From a virus, in the IMG/VR virus record IMGVR_UViG_3300036823_000091, positions 1-64,000 of that record: a stretch of DNA of 64,000 nucleotides; one strand, given 5' to 3'. This document shows, in pieces, positions 56,855 through 64,000 of the stretch. Each line of letters starts with the position of its first letter. Positions within the stretch are counted from its first letter, which is position 1. The notes beneath the pieces are model-generated. The model ran no database searches, had not been told where the DNA came from, and saw only the letters and a list, made by a program, of their open reading frames with translations. A program made the translations under genes and the position numbers.

Positions 56855-57289
56855 ATGAACAAGTACGGATTGTCACTTATAGAGATTGGAACACTCATAT
56901 TAATATCAGAAGGCAAAAGCATTGATGAGATTGTCAAGAACGGATATCCATCAATTGAGAAGTTTGATGACACCATTAGAAACATAATGGATAAGACAAA
57001 CGCGAATACTTGGGAGGAACTAAAGGCGATTGGATCACAATTGGTGCATATATCCAAAACACCTTCTACAGTGATTGAACCGATCAAGATCGCAAATGAC
57101 TATGATGATCTCTTAAAAGAGCACATAGAAGGTTTCTGCTACCTGTATGAAAAGCTAATCGAAGAGCACAAAATGCTATGCAATCAATGCCATGAAGTTG
57201 CTCCAGGTCTTCATGCGATGTGCAATGAGCAAGGGAGATTGAGAGCTAAGAAGCTTGACTGGATGGACAGATTAATAACTAGGCTTTAG
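56855..57289 (+). CDS. Degenerate LuxR-like HTH protein (144 aa)
   Basis: The ATG at 56855 (MNKYGLSLIEIGTLIL) follows AGGAGGAGG; an upstream start at 56783 would add a membrane segment but has a weaker SD. The pattern parallels the neighbouring LuxR HTH (L-S-x-x-E-I-x-x-L...I-S-E-G-K-S...I). The C-terminus contains C-N-Q-C-H and a later C. Likely a paralogous regulator. Confidence 0.6.
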   Translation: MNKYGLSLIEIGTLILISEGKSIDEIVKNGYPSIEKFDDTIRNIMDKTNANTWEELKAIGSQLVHISKTPSTVIEPIKIANDYDDLLKEHIEGFCYLYEKLIEEHKMLCNQCHEVAPGLHAMCNEQGRLRAKKLDWMDRLITRL

Positions 57290-57309
57290 ATCGGAGGAAT
57301 ATATTTAGT

Positions 57310-57786
57310 ATGACAAAACTAGCAAACGTGATTATTCCAGTTAGTGAGGCAAAATTGCAAGAACGTCAAGTCACTGTACAAGTGCTCACAATTGGCACTA
57401 AGCAGATTACACAAGCACTGTATAAACAGCTAACAGAAGTGAACATAAGAGATGAAGACGGACTCATAAACCCCTTTACAGGCAAAGTGCAAGGGACTAT
57501 ATGGGGATGGGTTAACTTACATGATAACTGCATGTTCGATAAAAAGGATCATCTCCATGTCGTTTGGGAGAGTAATGGTGAACTAAAAAAATCAGAAGTT
57601 CATTTACCCTGGACTAAAACCTCTTCCTCATATGGCAGCATCCACATGACGAGCTACTGTACTGAATTGGCCAATAAGGGTAAAATAGATGAACTTAACC
57701 AACTAAGAGCAAATTGGCTGATAAGTTGGCAGACTTGCAAAAATGCTGGACAGCTCTTCATAGCCGTGTCTGGAGTCTGGAAATGA
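57310..57786 (+). CDS. Hypothetical protein (158 aa)
   Basis: SD CGGAGGA upstream. Mixed alpha/beta protein with NPFTGKVQGTIWGWVNLHDN and VSGVWK at the end. It is convergent with the XRE repressor gene. No family recognised. Confidence 0.6.
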   Translation: MTKLANVIIPVSEAKLQERQVTVQVLTIGTKQITQALYKQLTEVNIRDEDGLINPFTGKVQGTIWGWVNLHDNCMFDKKDHLHVVWESNGELKKSEVHLPWTKTSSSYGSIHMTSYCTELANKGKIDELNQLRANWLISWQTCKNAGQLFIAVSGVWK

Positions 57787-57794
57787 AAGACAAG

Positions 57795-58055
57795 CTATCC
57801 CTCATTCCCAAGATCAACATACACAGAGGCAATGATTTCAGCTCGTTCCTGTGGTGTACACTCCAATGCTGTACACCACGCATTCAGGGTTTCCCTCTTG
57901 GGGACAACTTGACCGATCATTGCTCTAGCCAAGGCGTTGCGCCGAAAACCATGTTGAGCGCTGAAATCAACAACGCTTTTGTACCCTTTTGCCTTTATTT
58001 TCGGATTCATCAAACCTCGAAATCGGACAGGGTTGAACTTTTTTTCTTTGACCAT
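57795..58055 (-). CDS. XRE-like repressor facing the TnpB gene (86 aa)
   Basis: SD GGGAG 7 nt before the ATG. An HTH-like core (RFRGLMNPKIKAKGYKSVVD, then FRRNALARAMIGQ and ETLNAWCTALECTPQE) fits XRE/phage-repressor proteins. Its promoter overlaps the TnpB promoter, with 15-bp operators on each -35, the expected arrangement for an autoregulated switch. It is short, without a peptidase domain, so it is not a self-cleaving CI. Confidence 0.75.
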   Translation of the reverse strand: MVKEKKFNPVRFRGLMNPKIKAKGYKSVVDFSAQHGFRRNALARAMIGQVVPKRETLNAWCTALECTPQERAEIIASVYVDLGNEG

Positions 58056-58079
58056 GAAAATACTCCCATAACAAAATTA

Positions 58080-58134
58080 TACCTTGACAGGGTACAAAAT
58101 ATACGATATAATAAATCTGTACCTCAAGAAGGTA
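58080..58134. promoter_or_regulatory. Overlapping divergent promoters with two operators
   Basis: Plus promoter: consensus TTGACA (58084-58089), 17 bp, TATAAT (58107-58112), toward TnpB. Minus promoter: TTGAGG (58127-58122), 18 bp, TATATT (58103-58098), toward the XRE gene. Operator 1, TACCTTGACAGGGTA (58080-58094), covers the plus -35. Operator 2, TACCTCAAGAAGGTA (58120-58134), covers the minus -35. Both fit TACC-N7-GGTA. Confidence 0.75.
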
Positions 58135-58196
58135 TATTATTCACATATAATACTTGGCGAAGACATAGATGTCAAGAAGCAAGGAAAAACCACAAT

Positions 58197-59393
58197 ATGG
58201 CTAAGGCAGAGAAACTCAACCTTCTCAATAAGACATACAAGTTCCGCATTTATCCGAATAAAGCAACTACTGAGAAGCTTCAGTGGACACTTGACAGGTG
58301 CAGAGAACTGTATAACGCGGCTTTGCAAGAGCGTAAAGAAGCTTGGAAGTATGCCAAGAAGTCCATTAGCTGGGTTGAGCAGTGTCGCAGCTTAACCGAG
58401 ATCAAGGCAGACGTGAGACCTGAATATAAAGAGATTGCTAGCCATGTCTTGCAAGATGTGATACTGCGAGTCGAGAAAGCCTATAAAGCTTTCTTTAGAC
58501 GGATCAAGAATGGTGAGACACCCGGCTACCCAAGATTTCAAGGTCGGAATCACTATGACAGCTTTACTTATCCAGACCTATCGAACTGGAAACTAGAGAT
58601 TGGAGAGAAAAAGAAAGGCAAGTTAATCCTCTCCAAAGTCGGCCCTATCAATGTCAAGATGCATAGACCAATTGAGGGGAAGATTAAAACAATGACGCTC
58701 AAACGAGAAGGAGATGAATGGTATGTGGTGTTCTCTTGTGAAGTGGAAACATGTAAGAAACTACCATACACTGATTTCGCAATAGGGCTAGACTTGGGGC
58801 TTTTGCACTTTGCAACCGACTCGTTTGGACAAACGATAGAGAATCCGAGGCACTACCGACGTGCCGAGCAGAAACTTAAGAATGCACAACAAGCTCTCTC
58901 TCGTAAGAAACGCAGATCGAACCGTCGTAAAAAGGCTGTTCAGAAAGTGACCAGGGCTCATAGAAAGATACGTAACCAAAGAAAAGATTTTCTGCACAAA
59001 CAATCTCGAATACTAGTAGACACCTTTGAAACAATCGTTTTTGAAGATATTCAACCTGCCAATCTTAGCAAGAGGCCAAGACCTAAGCAGGACGAGAACG
59101 GGAAATATCTTCCTAATGGAGCTAGCAAGAAGGCAGGTTTGAATAAGAGTATATTAGATGCTGGCTGGGGAATGTTCATAGCAATGTGCGAGTACAAGGC
59201 TGCGAGTGCTGGTACTCAAGTGCTACGAGTCGATCCCAGGAATACCAGCCAAGTATGCAGTGGCTGTGGCGTCAAAGGACCGCACAAGGACTTGAGTGTA
59301 CGTACACATACTTGTTCAAGTTGCGGGCTAGTTCTTGACCGTGATCACAATGCTGCTCTCAACATACTAAAACGCGGCTTAGACGCTGCATAA
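58197..59393 (+). CDS. tnpB: TnpB RNA-guided nuclease, IS200/IS605 type (398 aa)
   Basis: Start at MAKAEKLNLLN; longer frames read into the repressor region and are unsupported. The RuvC residues look intact: Asp199 (IGLDLG), Glu283 (VFEDIQ) and Asp383 (DRDHNAALN). A zinc ribbon uses Cys354, Cys357, Cys373 and Cys376. N-terminal wedge-like (KFRIYPNKATTEKLQWTLDR) and helical REC-like regions are present. No TnpA is nearby, so it is a stand-alone TnpB. Expression from a repressible promoter next to a phage-type repressor suggests domestication. Confidence 0.9.
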   Translation: MAKAEKLNLLNKTYKFRIYPNKATTEKLQWTLDRCRELYNAALQERKEAWKYAKKSISWVEQCRSLTEIKADVRPEYKEIASHVLQDVILRVEKAYKAFFRRIKNGETPGYPRFQGRNHYDSFTYPDLSNWKLEIGEKKKGKLILSKVGPINVKMHRPIEGKIKTMTLKREGDEWYVVFSCEVETCKKLPYTDFAIGLDLGLLHFATDSFGQTIENPRHYRRAEQKLKNAQQALSRKKRRSNRRKKAVQKVTRAHRKIRNQRKDFLHKQSRILVDTFETIVFEDIQPANLSKRPRPKQDENGKYLPNGASKKAGLNKSILDAGWGMFIAMCEYKAASAGTQVLRVDPRNTSQVCSGCGVKGPHKDLSVRTHTCSSCGLVLDRDHNAALNILKRGLDAA

Positions 59394-59462
59394 GCAAGAG
59401 ACTACCCCAGGAAATGGGGTTCAGAGGACGCGCCTCTGAGAAGCTACGAGACTAAGTCTCAT
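59394..59462 (+). ncRNA. Candidate omega-RNA scaffold / element right end
   Basis: Directly after tnpB are three short hairpins: TACCCC/GGGGT, CAGAGG/CCTCTG and GAGACT/AGTCTC. This is the usual place of the TnpB guide RNA scaffold and right end in IS200/IS605 elements. The guide itself would start at the element end, which I cannot locate precisely. Confidence 0.45.
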
Positions 59463-59518
59463 CAGTATTTCACTGGATGGATAAACTTATCACCAAGTTA
59501 TAGAAAGGATTTTTAATC

Positions 59519-59737
59519 ATGATTGAAAAAGCAAAAGTGCTTGACATGATCGACAAAAAGATCATGGAGCATCAGAAAAACATCACGGAGTCTCTCAGAG
59601 AAGTAAATGCAGCTATAAGCAACCTTGACACTCAAGATGCTCAAAGAAAGTCAGTTGATGTCGCTAAGCATCAAGCAAAAGTTGATGCTTTAAACGAGAT
59701 TAGAAAACAAATTAGCTTATGGTGCAAGCCACAATAG
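59519..59737 (+). CDS. Small coiled-coil protein (72 aa)
   Basis: SD AAAGGA upstream; the start region (TTAATCATGATTGA) is a variant of the TTGATCATGA motif. Nearly all helix (VLDMIDKKIMEHQKNITESL). Function unknown. Confidence 0.6.
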   Translation: MIEKAKVLDMIDKKIMEHQKNITESLREVNAAISNLDTQDAQRKSVDVAKHQAKVDALNEIRKQISLWCKPQ

Positions 59738-59749
59738 AAGGAGAATATC

Positions 59750-60262
59750 ATGAACGAGAATGCCTTAGCACAAAAATGCTTCAATGCACTTAATAAAGTA
59801 ACTAAATGGAGGACAATTTTTTGCGGGTGGCAGCTAGGGACCCGACCATTAGGAGATCCCGAATCTGATGCCGTAAGAGATCATAGGGAAGTCACGATCC
59901 TAGAGCGTCTGGAGATTTCAGCACTGAAGCAAATCCTCATAGGGGTTGAGTTCTCACAAGAGGATTTCAATCAGGCATTAACAATCTGGAGTCAAGGTAC
60001 GGACACATCAATAGACAATGCTACACAGGAGCATAGAGCTGTAACTATTTCTTTGCGAGTTGAGATCTCGGCTCTTCTACAAGTGCTTTTCCAGAAAGGC
60101 ATTTTAACCTTAGAAGACTATCAGAAAGCCCTCATCCAAGAGTGTGATTATCTGGAGATGGACTATCAGAAGCGTTTTCCAGGCATGGAATCAACGGATA
60201 CAGGCATGCACTTTTACGATGTCAACAAAGCAGCTAAAACGATGAAAAACTGGAAGCCATAG
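59750..60262 (+). CDS. Hypothetical protein with internal duplication (170 aa)
   Basis: Two related halves: D-A-V-R-D-H-R-E-V-T-I-L-E-R-L-E-I-S-A-L-K and T-Q-E-H-R-A-V-T-I-S-L-R-V-E-I-S-A-L-L, each followed by a helix (F-N-Q-A-L, Y-Q-K-A-L). The N-terminal W-Q-L-G-T-R-P-L-G-D-P-E-S-D-A-V-R-D-H pattern recurs in phage hypotheticals. Upstream of the interrupted gene. Function unknown. Confidence 0.65.
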   Translation: MNENALAQKCFNALNKVTKWRTIFCGWQLGTRPLGDPESDAVRDHREVTILERLEISALKQILIGVEFSQEDFNQALTIWSQGTDTSIDNATQEHRAVTISLRVEISALLQVLFQKGILTLEDYQKALIQECDYLEMDYQKRFPGMESTDTGMHFYDVNKAAKTMKNWKP

Positions 60263-60293
60263 GAGATATTTTATGAGCAACGAACAAAATACA

Positions 60294-60744
60294 TGACATT
60301 TATCAGATAAAATTTCGCCTCTATCAGATAACTTTTCCGACCCATTGGAGCTGTAAAGCGTGCGAAAACGGGTGTGCTTCTATCACATAACTTTTCTGCC
60401 TAATGTGTCCACCGTTTTCAAAGAGTATTTGGTACGAGTTTTCTCTGTTTTTGCCCCACAAGGAAAAGTTATCCGATAAAAACGAAAAGTTATGCGATTG
60501 AAACAACGCCGCTCTAGAAGCGCTTCCAGACGACTGGACGAAAAGTTATGTGATTAAAAACGGTGCGTTTGCCTTTTCGTTAGACGGCAACTGAGCCATG
60601 CAAACGTTTCGGCGAGGTCTGGAAAAGTTATGCGATTGAGCCGGTCATCTACTTCTAGCCTTCGATCAGCCTCACATGCCAATGTGGAGCTAGGCGACGA
60701 AAAGTTATGTGATTGAAAAGCGAAAAGTTATTCGAAAAATGTCA
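60294..60744. mobile_element. 451-bp non-autonomous Tn7/Tn5053-like element (MITE)
   Basis: Starts TGACATTTATCAG and ends ...CGAAAAATGTCA, so TGACATTT is an inverted terminus. Target duplication ATACA flanks it (60289-60293, 60745-60749). Nine subterminal ~19-bp copies of SGAAAAGTTATNYGAT are present: three inverted at the left, six direct at the right. This matches the end architecture of Mu/Tn7/Tn5053-type (TnsB/TniA) elements. It has no gene. A transposase would have to act in trans. Confidence 0.88.
60299..60739. repeat. Nine subterminal 19-bp transposase-binding-like repeats
   Basis: Inverted copies begin at 60299, 60320 and 60379. Direct copies begin at 60462, 60483, 60539, 60621, 60698 and 60721. 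Consensus SGAAAAGTTATNYGATWRA. The terminal pairs are spaced ~21 and 23 bp and give long imperfect inverted repeats at the ends. Confidence 0.88.
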
Positions 60745-60993
60745 ATACATCACCAGACAAAGACAAGATCACCATTGAGCTAGATGACACAGACAGTTAT
60801 ATTTTAGCAGAGGCAATTGCAGAACGTGTGCAAAAACTGTCAAAAGACACATCTATGACTAGCGTGTGCAAATTAGTCGTCTTGCAAGGAATTACACATC
60901 AAATACTAGAAAAGTGTATGGGCATGATCGATGAAGGATTGAGCCAAGAGGACATGCTGCTTCAAGCCCTCAAAAGAGAAAGAGAGATGAAAG

Positions 60994-61257
60994 GTGGCAA
61001 ATGAAGCAAAGGTTATTTACGTTACTGCCATGCAAGGCACTAGACTCTCTATTTGCGGCTATTGTCGCAAGGTAACCGGAAATGTAACAGCTATCATCTC
61101 AACACCATTTTATGAGCTAGTGAGTCCTGAAAGTTCTCCTAAGCCTGAAATGTTGAACATTCGGTTTAAACCAGTTGAGCACTGCACGTGTATAGAAGAA
61201 GTGCTGAAAGGGACCACGGTGAAGCAATCGAAAGGAGACCAAAGTGAATTGGGATGA
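60994..61257 (+). CDS. Small hypothetical protein with Cys residues (87 aa)
   Basis: A GTG start inside the end of the interrupted gene (...GGTGGCAAATGA). C-G-Y-C-R-K and C-T-C-I-E-E form a possible zinc site. The upstream insertion may reduce its translation by uncoupling. Function unknown. Confidence 0.6.
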   Translation: MANEAKVIYVTAMQGTRLSICGYCRKVTGNVTAIISTPFYELVSPESSPKPEMLNIRFKPVEHCTCIEEVLKGTTVKQSKGDQSELG

Positions 61258-61597
61258 TATGACACCTATTGAGAAAAATGCAATCGTCGCACAGATCGTG
61301 TTCAAACGCAAGCTTCTTGATGGGACAATACTGCTTACGGAAGGCAGAGAACTTGTACCGCATTACTCTACAGATTGGCATGCGGCATGGCAGATCTTCA
61401 AAAACATCGATGAGTTGCCAGATGATATTTGGGATGCAAAAATCAGAAAACAAATCTTCTGGAAAGCATTGGGAATCACTGACTATCTCAATCCTGATGC
61501 CCTTGTTGTTGCTTGGAAGCAGGTTGTATCTTGGACACCCAAGTTAGTTTGTAGAGCAGCATTGAAAGCGTATGGAGTAAAGAGTGATTGCACTTGA
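61244..61597 (+). CDS. Phage ABA-sandwich-like protein (117 aa)
   Basis: A GTG start (GGAG 6 nt upstream). Its pattern Y-S-T-D-W-H-A-A-W-Q-I-F, then C-R-A-A-L-K-A-Y-G at the end, resembles the phage ABA sandwich domain common in phage and prophage accessory genes. Overlaps the preceding gene by 14 bp. Role unknown. Confidence 0.65.
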   Translation: MNWDDMTPIEKNAIVAQIVFKRKLLDGTILLTEGRELVPHYSTDWHAAWQIFKNIDELPDDIWDAKIRKQIFWKALGITDYLNPDALVVAWKQVVSWTPKLVCRAALKAYGVKSDCT

Positions 61598-61751
61598 AAC
61601 AAGATTAAGACACCTAAACGCTGAGGAGCTAAAGCGCAAGTTCAAAGAGAAGCAGGACAAGGCTACTAAGTCTCAAATCAAAGAGAAAGAGCACAAACTA
61701 GTATCTATCGCAGTACAAACACCACAATATATTTGCATGGCAAGAGGCTAA
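61584..61751 (+). CDS. Small basic helical protein (55 aa)
   Basis: A GTG start with GGAG upstream, overlapping the previous stop. A strongly basic helix (LKRKFKEKQDKATKSQIKEK), a possible nucleic-acid binder. Too short for a firm assignment. Confidence 0.45.
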   Translation: MIALETRLRHLNAEELKRKFKEKQDKATKSQIKEKEHKLVSIAVQTPQYICMARG

Positions 61752-61764
61752 GGAGTAATAAAAC

Positions 61765-62031
61765 ATGAAAGACCTTCGTAAGCAAATAGAGCTATTCATG
61801 GAAGCTAGCGTGCTTCATGTCGTAGACATGGATAATCCTAGTTCAGTTGATGCATTAAAGTCTGCCCATATTAATTTAGCAAAATGTATACATCTTGAAG
61901 CTCAAACTTATCTCTTAATCCAAATACTCGACATGCTTGGCAATATCAATGAAAAGCTTGCCATGGCGAATATCAATATCCAGGATGTTGGGCAAGAGGT
62001 ATCAAAACTGAATCCGGAGTACAAGTCATGA
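61765..62031 (+). CDS. Small helical hypothetical protein (88 aa)
   Basis: SD AGGAG upstream. Amphipathic helices (LRKQIELFMEASVLHVVDMD; HLEAQTYLLIQILDMLGNIN). Overlaps the next gene by 4 bp (ATGA). Function unknown. Confidence 0.6.
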   Translation: MKDLRKQIELFMEASVLHVVDMDNPSSVDALKSAHINLAKCIHLEAQTYLLIQILDMLGNINEKLAMANINIQDVGQEVSKLNPEYKS

Positions 62032-62330
62032 CAGAAATATCCCTAAAACAGAATACACAGTTTTCAGGACACGCCAAGACTGTCTACGAAAAGCTCTATG
62101 ATCAATTCAGCAATTTAATGATACAAGAGTCTGACGGATCATATCAGGGAAGAGACAAAGAAGCTGAGCAGACAAGGCAAGGCATCATTGAGACCATTGC
62201 AGAATGTGACTATGACCTCGTAAAGCACACAGTAGAGCATATTGACCCCAAAGATCTTGACGTGCTAGGAATTGAAGAGACTGTACAGAGGATACCAGAT
62301 CTTACAACATGGTCCAAGGAGGATAACTAA
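62028..62330 (+). CDS. Hypothetical protein (100 aa)
   Basis: Charged, helical protein (YDQFSNLMIQESDG, then TRQGIIETIAECDYDLVKH). Coupled to the preceding and following genes by 4-bp and 1-bp overlaps. Not recognised. Confidence 0.6.
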   Translation: MTEISLKQNTQFSGHAKTVYEKLYDQFSNLMIQESDGSYQGRDKEAEQTRQGIIETIAECDYDLVKHTVEHIDPKDLDVLGIEETVQRIPDLTTWSKEDN

Positions 62331-62590
62331 TGCCACAATTCATCCAACTAGGGAATTTATTTATCAACACATCTGATATTGTTTATGTAGATTTTAGCGA
62401 TGACAATAGCGTTATGCTTATTTTGTCATCTATTGATAAAGAAGCATACGGAAGGCAATTCCTTGCTAGTGAGGAGATGCGGTTCTCAGCAGAGACACCA
62501 GAATACCATGCATTGCGAACATGGCTGTTAGGAAGTTGCCTAATGTTAGTGCCGTTCCCTGGAAAGGACAAGAGCACATGCACTCCCTGA
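62330..62590 (+). CDS. Hypothetical protein (86 aa)
   Basis: A beta-rich protein (MPQFIQLGNLFINTSDIVYV, S-V-M-L-I-L-S-S). 13-bp overlap with the downstream XRE gene. Function unknown. Confidence 0.6.
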   Translation: MPQFIQLGNLFINTSDIVYVDFSDDNSVMLILSSIDKEAYGRQFLASEEMRFSAETPEYHALRTWLLGSCLMLVPFPGKDKSTCTP

Positions 62591-63030
62591 AAATAGCACG
62601 CAAACAATTAAAATTATCCCAGCTTGAGGTTGCCAACGCAGTGGGAGTTACTGCTAGACAAGTTATCAGGTGGGAGCAAGGCAAATCTACACCACAACCT
62701 AGACACCGGATGAAGCTAGAGAAATTAGGACTGCTGCAGCATGCAATTGAAGAAGAGGAGCAAGAGAAAATGTTGAGGCACAGTGAGCACATGGCCTATA
62801 GGATGTACGTAGCAGATTACGAAGCAACCAATACAGAGCTTGACGGTCCTCTTCTAACTTGGGATGAGCTCACTGAGGAAGAGCAAACAGCCTACCTTAG
62901 ACACGTCGAGACGGCCTTCATCTATCTTTTTGAGCACGGCAGGATAAGCGGGTGGATTAGTCATGAAACTCTAGAGAAGCTTAGTGCTGAATATGGGACA
63001 CATATTTCAGAGCAAGTGAGTAAGCAATGA
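62578..63030 (+). CDS. XRE-family HTH regulator (150 aa)
   Basis: Start at MHSLKIARKQLKL with AAAGGA 9 nt upstream. The HTH is clear: L-S-Q-L-E-V-A-N-A-V-G-V-T-A-R-Q-V-I-R-W-E-Q-G. The C-terminal helical domain is acidic and lacks a peptidase. A third XRE-class regulator in the window; target unknown. Confidence 0.75.
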   Translation: MHSLKIARKQLKLSQLEVANAVGVTARQVIRWEQGKSTPQPRHRMKLEKLGLLQHAIEEEEQEKMLRHSEHMAYRMYVADYEATNTELDGPLLTWDELTEEEQTAYLRHVETAFIYLFEHGRISGWISHETLEKLSAEYGTHISEQVSKQ

Positions 63031-63263
63031 AAACTGAGCAAATGCTTGATTTAGCATCCAAGATTGCAACACAAGCAAATAATCTCAAGAGTGATGTACA
63101 TACTTATGCCTGCACTCCAGAAGAGGAGCAAAAGAATGCAGTACTAGCAAACATATCAGTACTTCTTGATCTTACAAACAATCTAATAGACACAGTATGC
63201 GCAAAAGAGTTGAAAGAGTACAATGCCCTATTTCAACTCTGGAAACAGGAAAAGGACAAATGA
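63027..63263 (+). CDS. Small helical hypothetical protein (78 aa)
   Basis: Helical protein with MKTEQMLDLASKIATQANNL; Ala/Leu-rich. ATGA overlaps with both neighbours show coupling. Function unknown. Confidence 0.6.
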   Translation: MKTEQMLDLASKIATQANNLKSDVHTYACTPEEEQKNAVLANISVLLDLTNNLIDTVCAKELKEYNALFQLWKQEKDK

Positions 63264-63463
63264 AACACATCAATAACGCTATCATCACTCTATTACTATT
63301 CATACTCTATATTGTCGCTATGTTCGTTGGTATACTCATCTTACTCATCGGCTATATTCCATGTTTGATACTAGACATGCTTGAAGCATACAATAAGCAC
63401 AAGCATATGAGCAGATTATGCAAAGTGGCAGATATTACTTTCATGAAGGACATAAATAGTTGA
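63260..63463 (+). CDS. Small membrane protein (67 aa)
   Basis: Start at MKHINNAIITLLL in an ATGA overlap. One long hydrophobic region (residues ~8-38, IITLLLFILYIVAMFVGILI) that can form two short helices, then a charged tail with H-K-H-M. Candidate membrane-acting phage protein. Confidence 0.6.
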   Translation: MKHINNAIITLLLFILYIVAMFVGILILLIGYIPCLILDMLEAYNKHKHMSRLCKVADITFMKDINS

Positions 63464-63526
63464 TTTATACAAGAGATGCTAGAGAGGTTCTTGCTTGGTT
63501 AGAGCTAAAGAGAAGGAGCAAGACAA

Positions 63527-63859
63527 ATGGCAGACCAATTGAACATACAGGAGCAATCTGCACAGAAGAAGGGACATGTTATTATCCCTAACTATTTACC
63601 ATTTTTAGAGCAAGAGCAGATATGGATCAACAATAAGCAAGAAAAGCTAACTATTGCTGAAGCTCTAGGATTTCGCATCTACGAACTAGAGAAGAGGATA
63701 TTTATCACACAAAAGGAGGTAGAGGAGATAAATACTTTAACTAAAATATTGAGCAGATTAGGTTATGATGTGCATGAAAAGAAGTCAGGCGAATGGACAA
63801 GAGCACATAGCAAATCTGAATTGTTTCATCGTGTCAAGAAAGAGGAGAGTGAGGCATGA
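63527..63859 (+). CDS. Hypothetical protein (110 aa)
   Basis: SD AAGGAG upstream. A mixed protein with helical middle and basic C-terminus (EWTRAHSKSELFHRVKKEE). Its end overlaps the next start (ATGA). Not recognised. Confidence 0.55.
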   Translation: MADQLNIQEQSAQKKGHVIIPNYLPFLEQEQIWINNKQEKLTIAEALGFRIYELEKRIFITQKEVEEINTLTKILSRLGYDVHEKKSGEWTRAHSKSELFHRVKKEESEA

Positions 63860-64000
63860 GCAAATGGGAAGAGACAATAGTGCCTATTTGTCAAAAACGG
63901 TTCTATCCGCTGGCTGTAGGATTTCGCACACGTAAGCGGTATGTGCCACGGAAAGTACAATTTGGCAATACTGGCAATAATCTGGTAATGATGCATGAAC
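63856..64000 (+). CDS. Hypothetical protein, 3' end outside window
   Basis: Starts MSKWEETIVPICQKRFYPLA in an ATGA overlap with the preceding gene and runs off the right edge (48 codons visible). Basic, with a strand pattern. Function unknown. Confidence 0.5.
   Translation, partial: MSKWEETIVPICQKRFYPLAVGFRTRKRYVPRKVQFGNTGNNLVMMHE

Larger units (their letters stand above)
60273..61004 (+). pseudogene. Small gene interrupted by the 451-bp transposable element
   Basis: The original gene started with ATG at 60273 (AGGAG 7 nt upstream) and read M-S-N-E-Q-N-T, then stops inside the insertion. After the element, the same frame resumes as S-P-D-K-D-K-I-T-I-E-L and runs to TGA at 61002-61004, overlapping the next gene start. 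Deleting 60294-60744 plus one copy of ATACA joins the two parts in frame into a ~90-aa helical protein (AEAIAERVQKLSKDT ... MLLQALKRERE). The 3' part has only weak internal start codons. Confidence 0.85.

Noticed and set aside
57714-58196. 161-codon N-terminal extension of tnpB
   Set aside because: It runs antisense to the XRE repressor and through the operators, and TnpB homologues start near the KFRIYPN motif.
60299-60739. CRISPR array
   Set aside because: Repeats occur in both orientations and spacers vary from 2 to over 60 bp; they fit transposon end sites instead.
60299-60739. DnaA-box cluster / replication origin
   Set aside because: The repeat TTATNYGAT does not match TTATNCACA, and the termini with target duplication explain the arrangement better.

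Overview
The window is most of the genome of a temperate, long-tailed (siphovirus-like) phage or prophage with an HK97-type head. The evidence is a continuous minus-strand late block (terminase, portal, prohead protease, HK97-fold capsid, head-tail connectors, tail tube, frameshifted tail chaperone, tape measure, tail hub) and a tyrosine integrase in the middle. Base composition is moderately AT-rich. Promoters are sigma70-like and Shine-Dalgarno (SD) sequences are strong. The host cannot be proven from the sequence. A membrane-anchored ECF sigma factor and several small families are reminiscent of Ktedonobacteria (Chloroflexota), but this is inference only. No lysis genes are seen; they may lie left of position 1.

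Layout. 1-24.2 kb (minus): virion genes, transcribed from a putative late promoter near 24.6 kb through a ~390-nt structured leader. 24.6-35.9 kb (minus): a dense early or accessory operon of small genes, including DUF3307, a VWA protein, DUF488, a DUF5131 radical-SAM-like protein, two ribbon-helix-helix proteins, tiny membrane peptides, and two small proteins with motifs resembling the phage's own portal and tape measure. It starts at a promoter near 35.87 kb. 36-40.4 kb: an excisionase-like gene, the integrase and an HTH/J-domain-like protein, followed by a double-glycine-leader peptide gene at 40.4-40.6 kb. 40.7-47.4 kb (minus): recombination and replication (DUF2786, RecT/Bet-like annealase, HNH protein, and a replication-initiator-like protein whose gene contains iteron-like repeats). 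47.6-64 kb (mostly plus): SWIM protein, ECF sigma factor, regulators, DnaN clamp, ThyX, LuxR-type HTH proteins, an XRE repressor facing a TnpB nuclease, and many small genes.

The main observations are these. (1) A 451-bp non-autonomous Tn7/Tn5053-like element at 60294-60744 has TGACA...TGTCA ends, nine ~19-bp subterminal sites and a 5-bp target duplication. It interrupts a small gene that becomes one open frame when the element is removed. (2) An XRE repressor and a TnpB nuclease are transcribed divergently from overlapping promoters whose -35 boxes lie inside paired 15-bp operators. (3) Three early promoters share an upstream element placed exactly 25 bp before the -35 box. (4) A decamer, TTGATCATGA, recurs six times at gene boundaries, resembling dispersed operators or stoperators. 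(5) A gene encodes a double-glycine-leader peptide. (6) The portal protein is fused to a 2H phosphoesterase domain.
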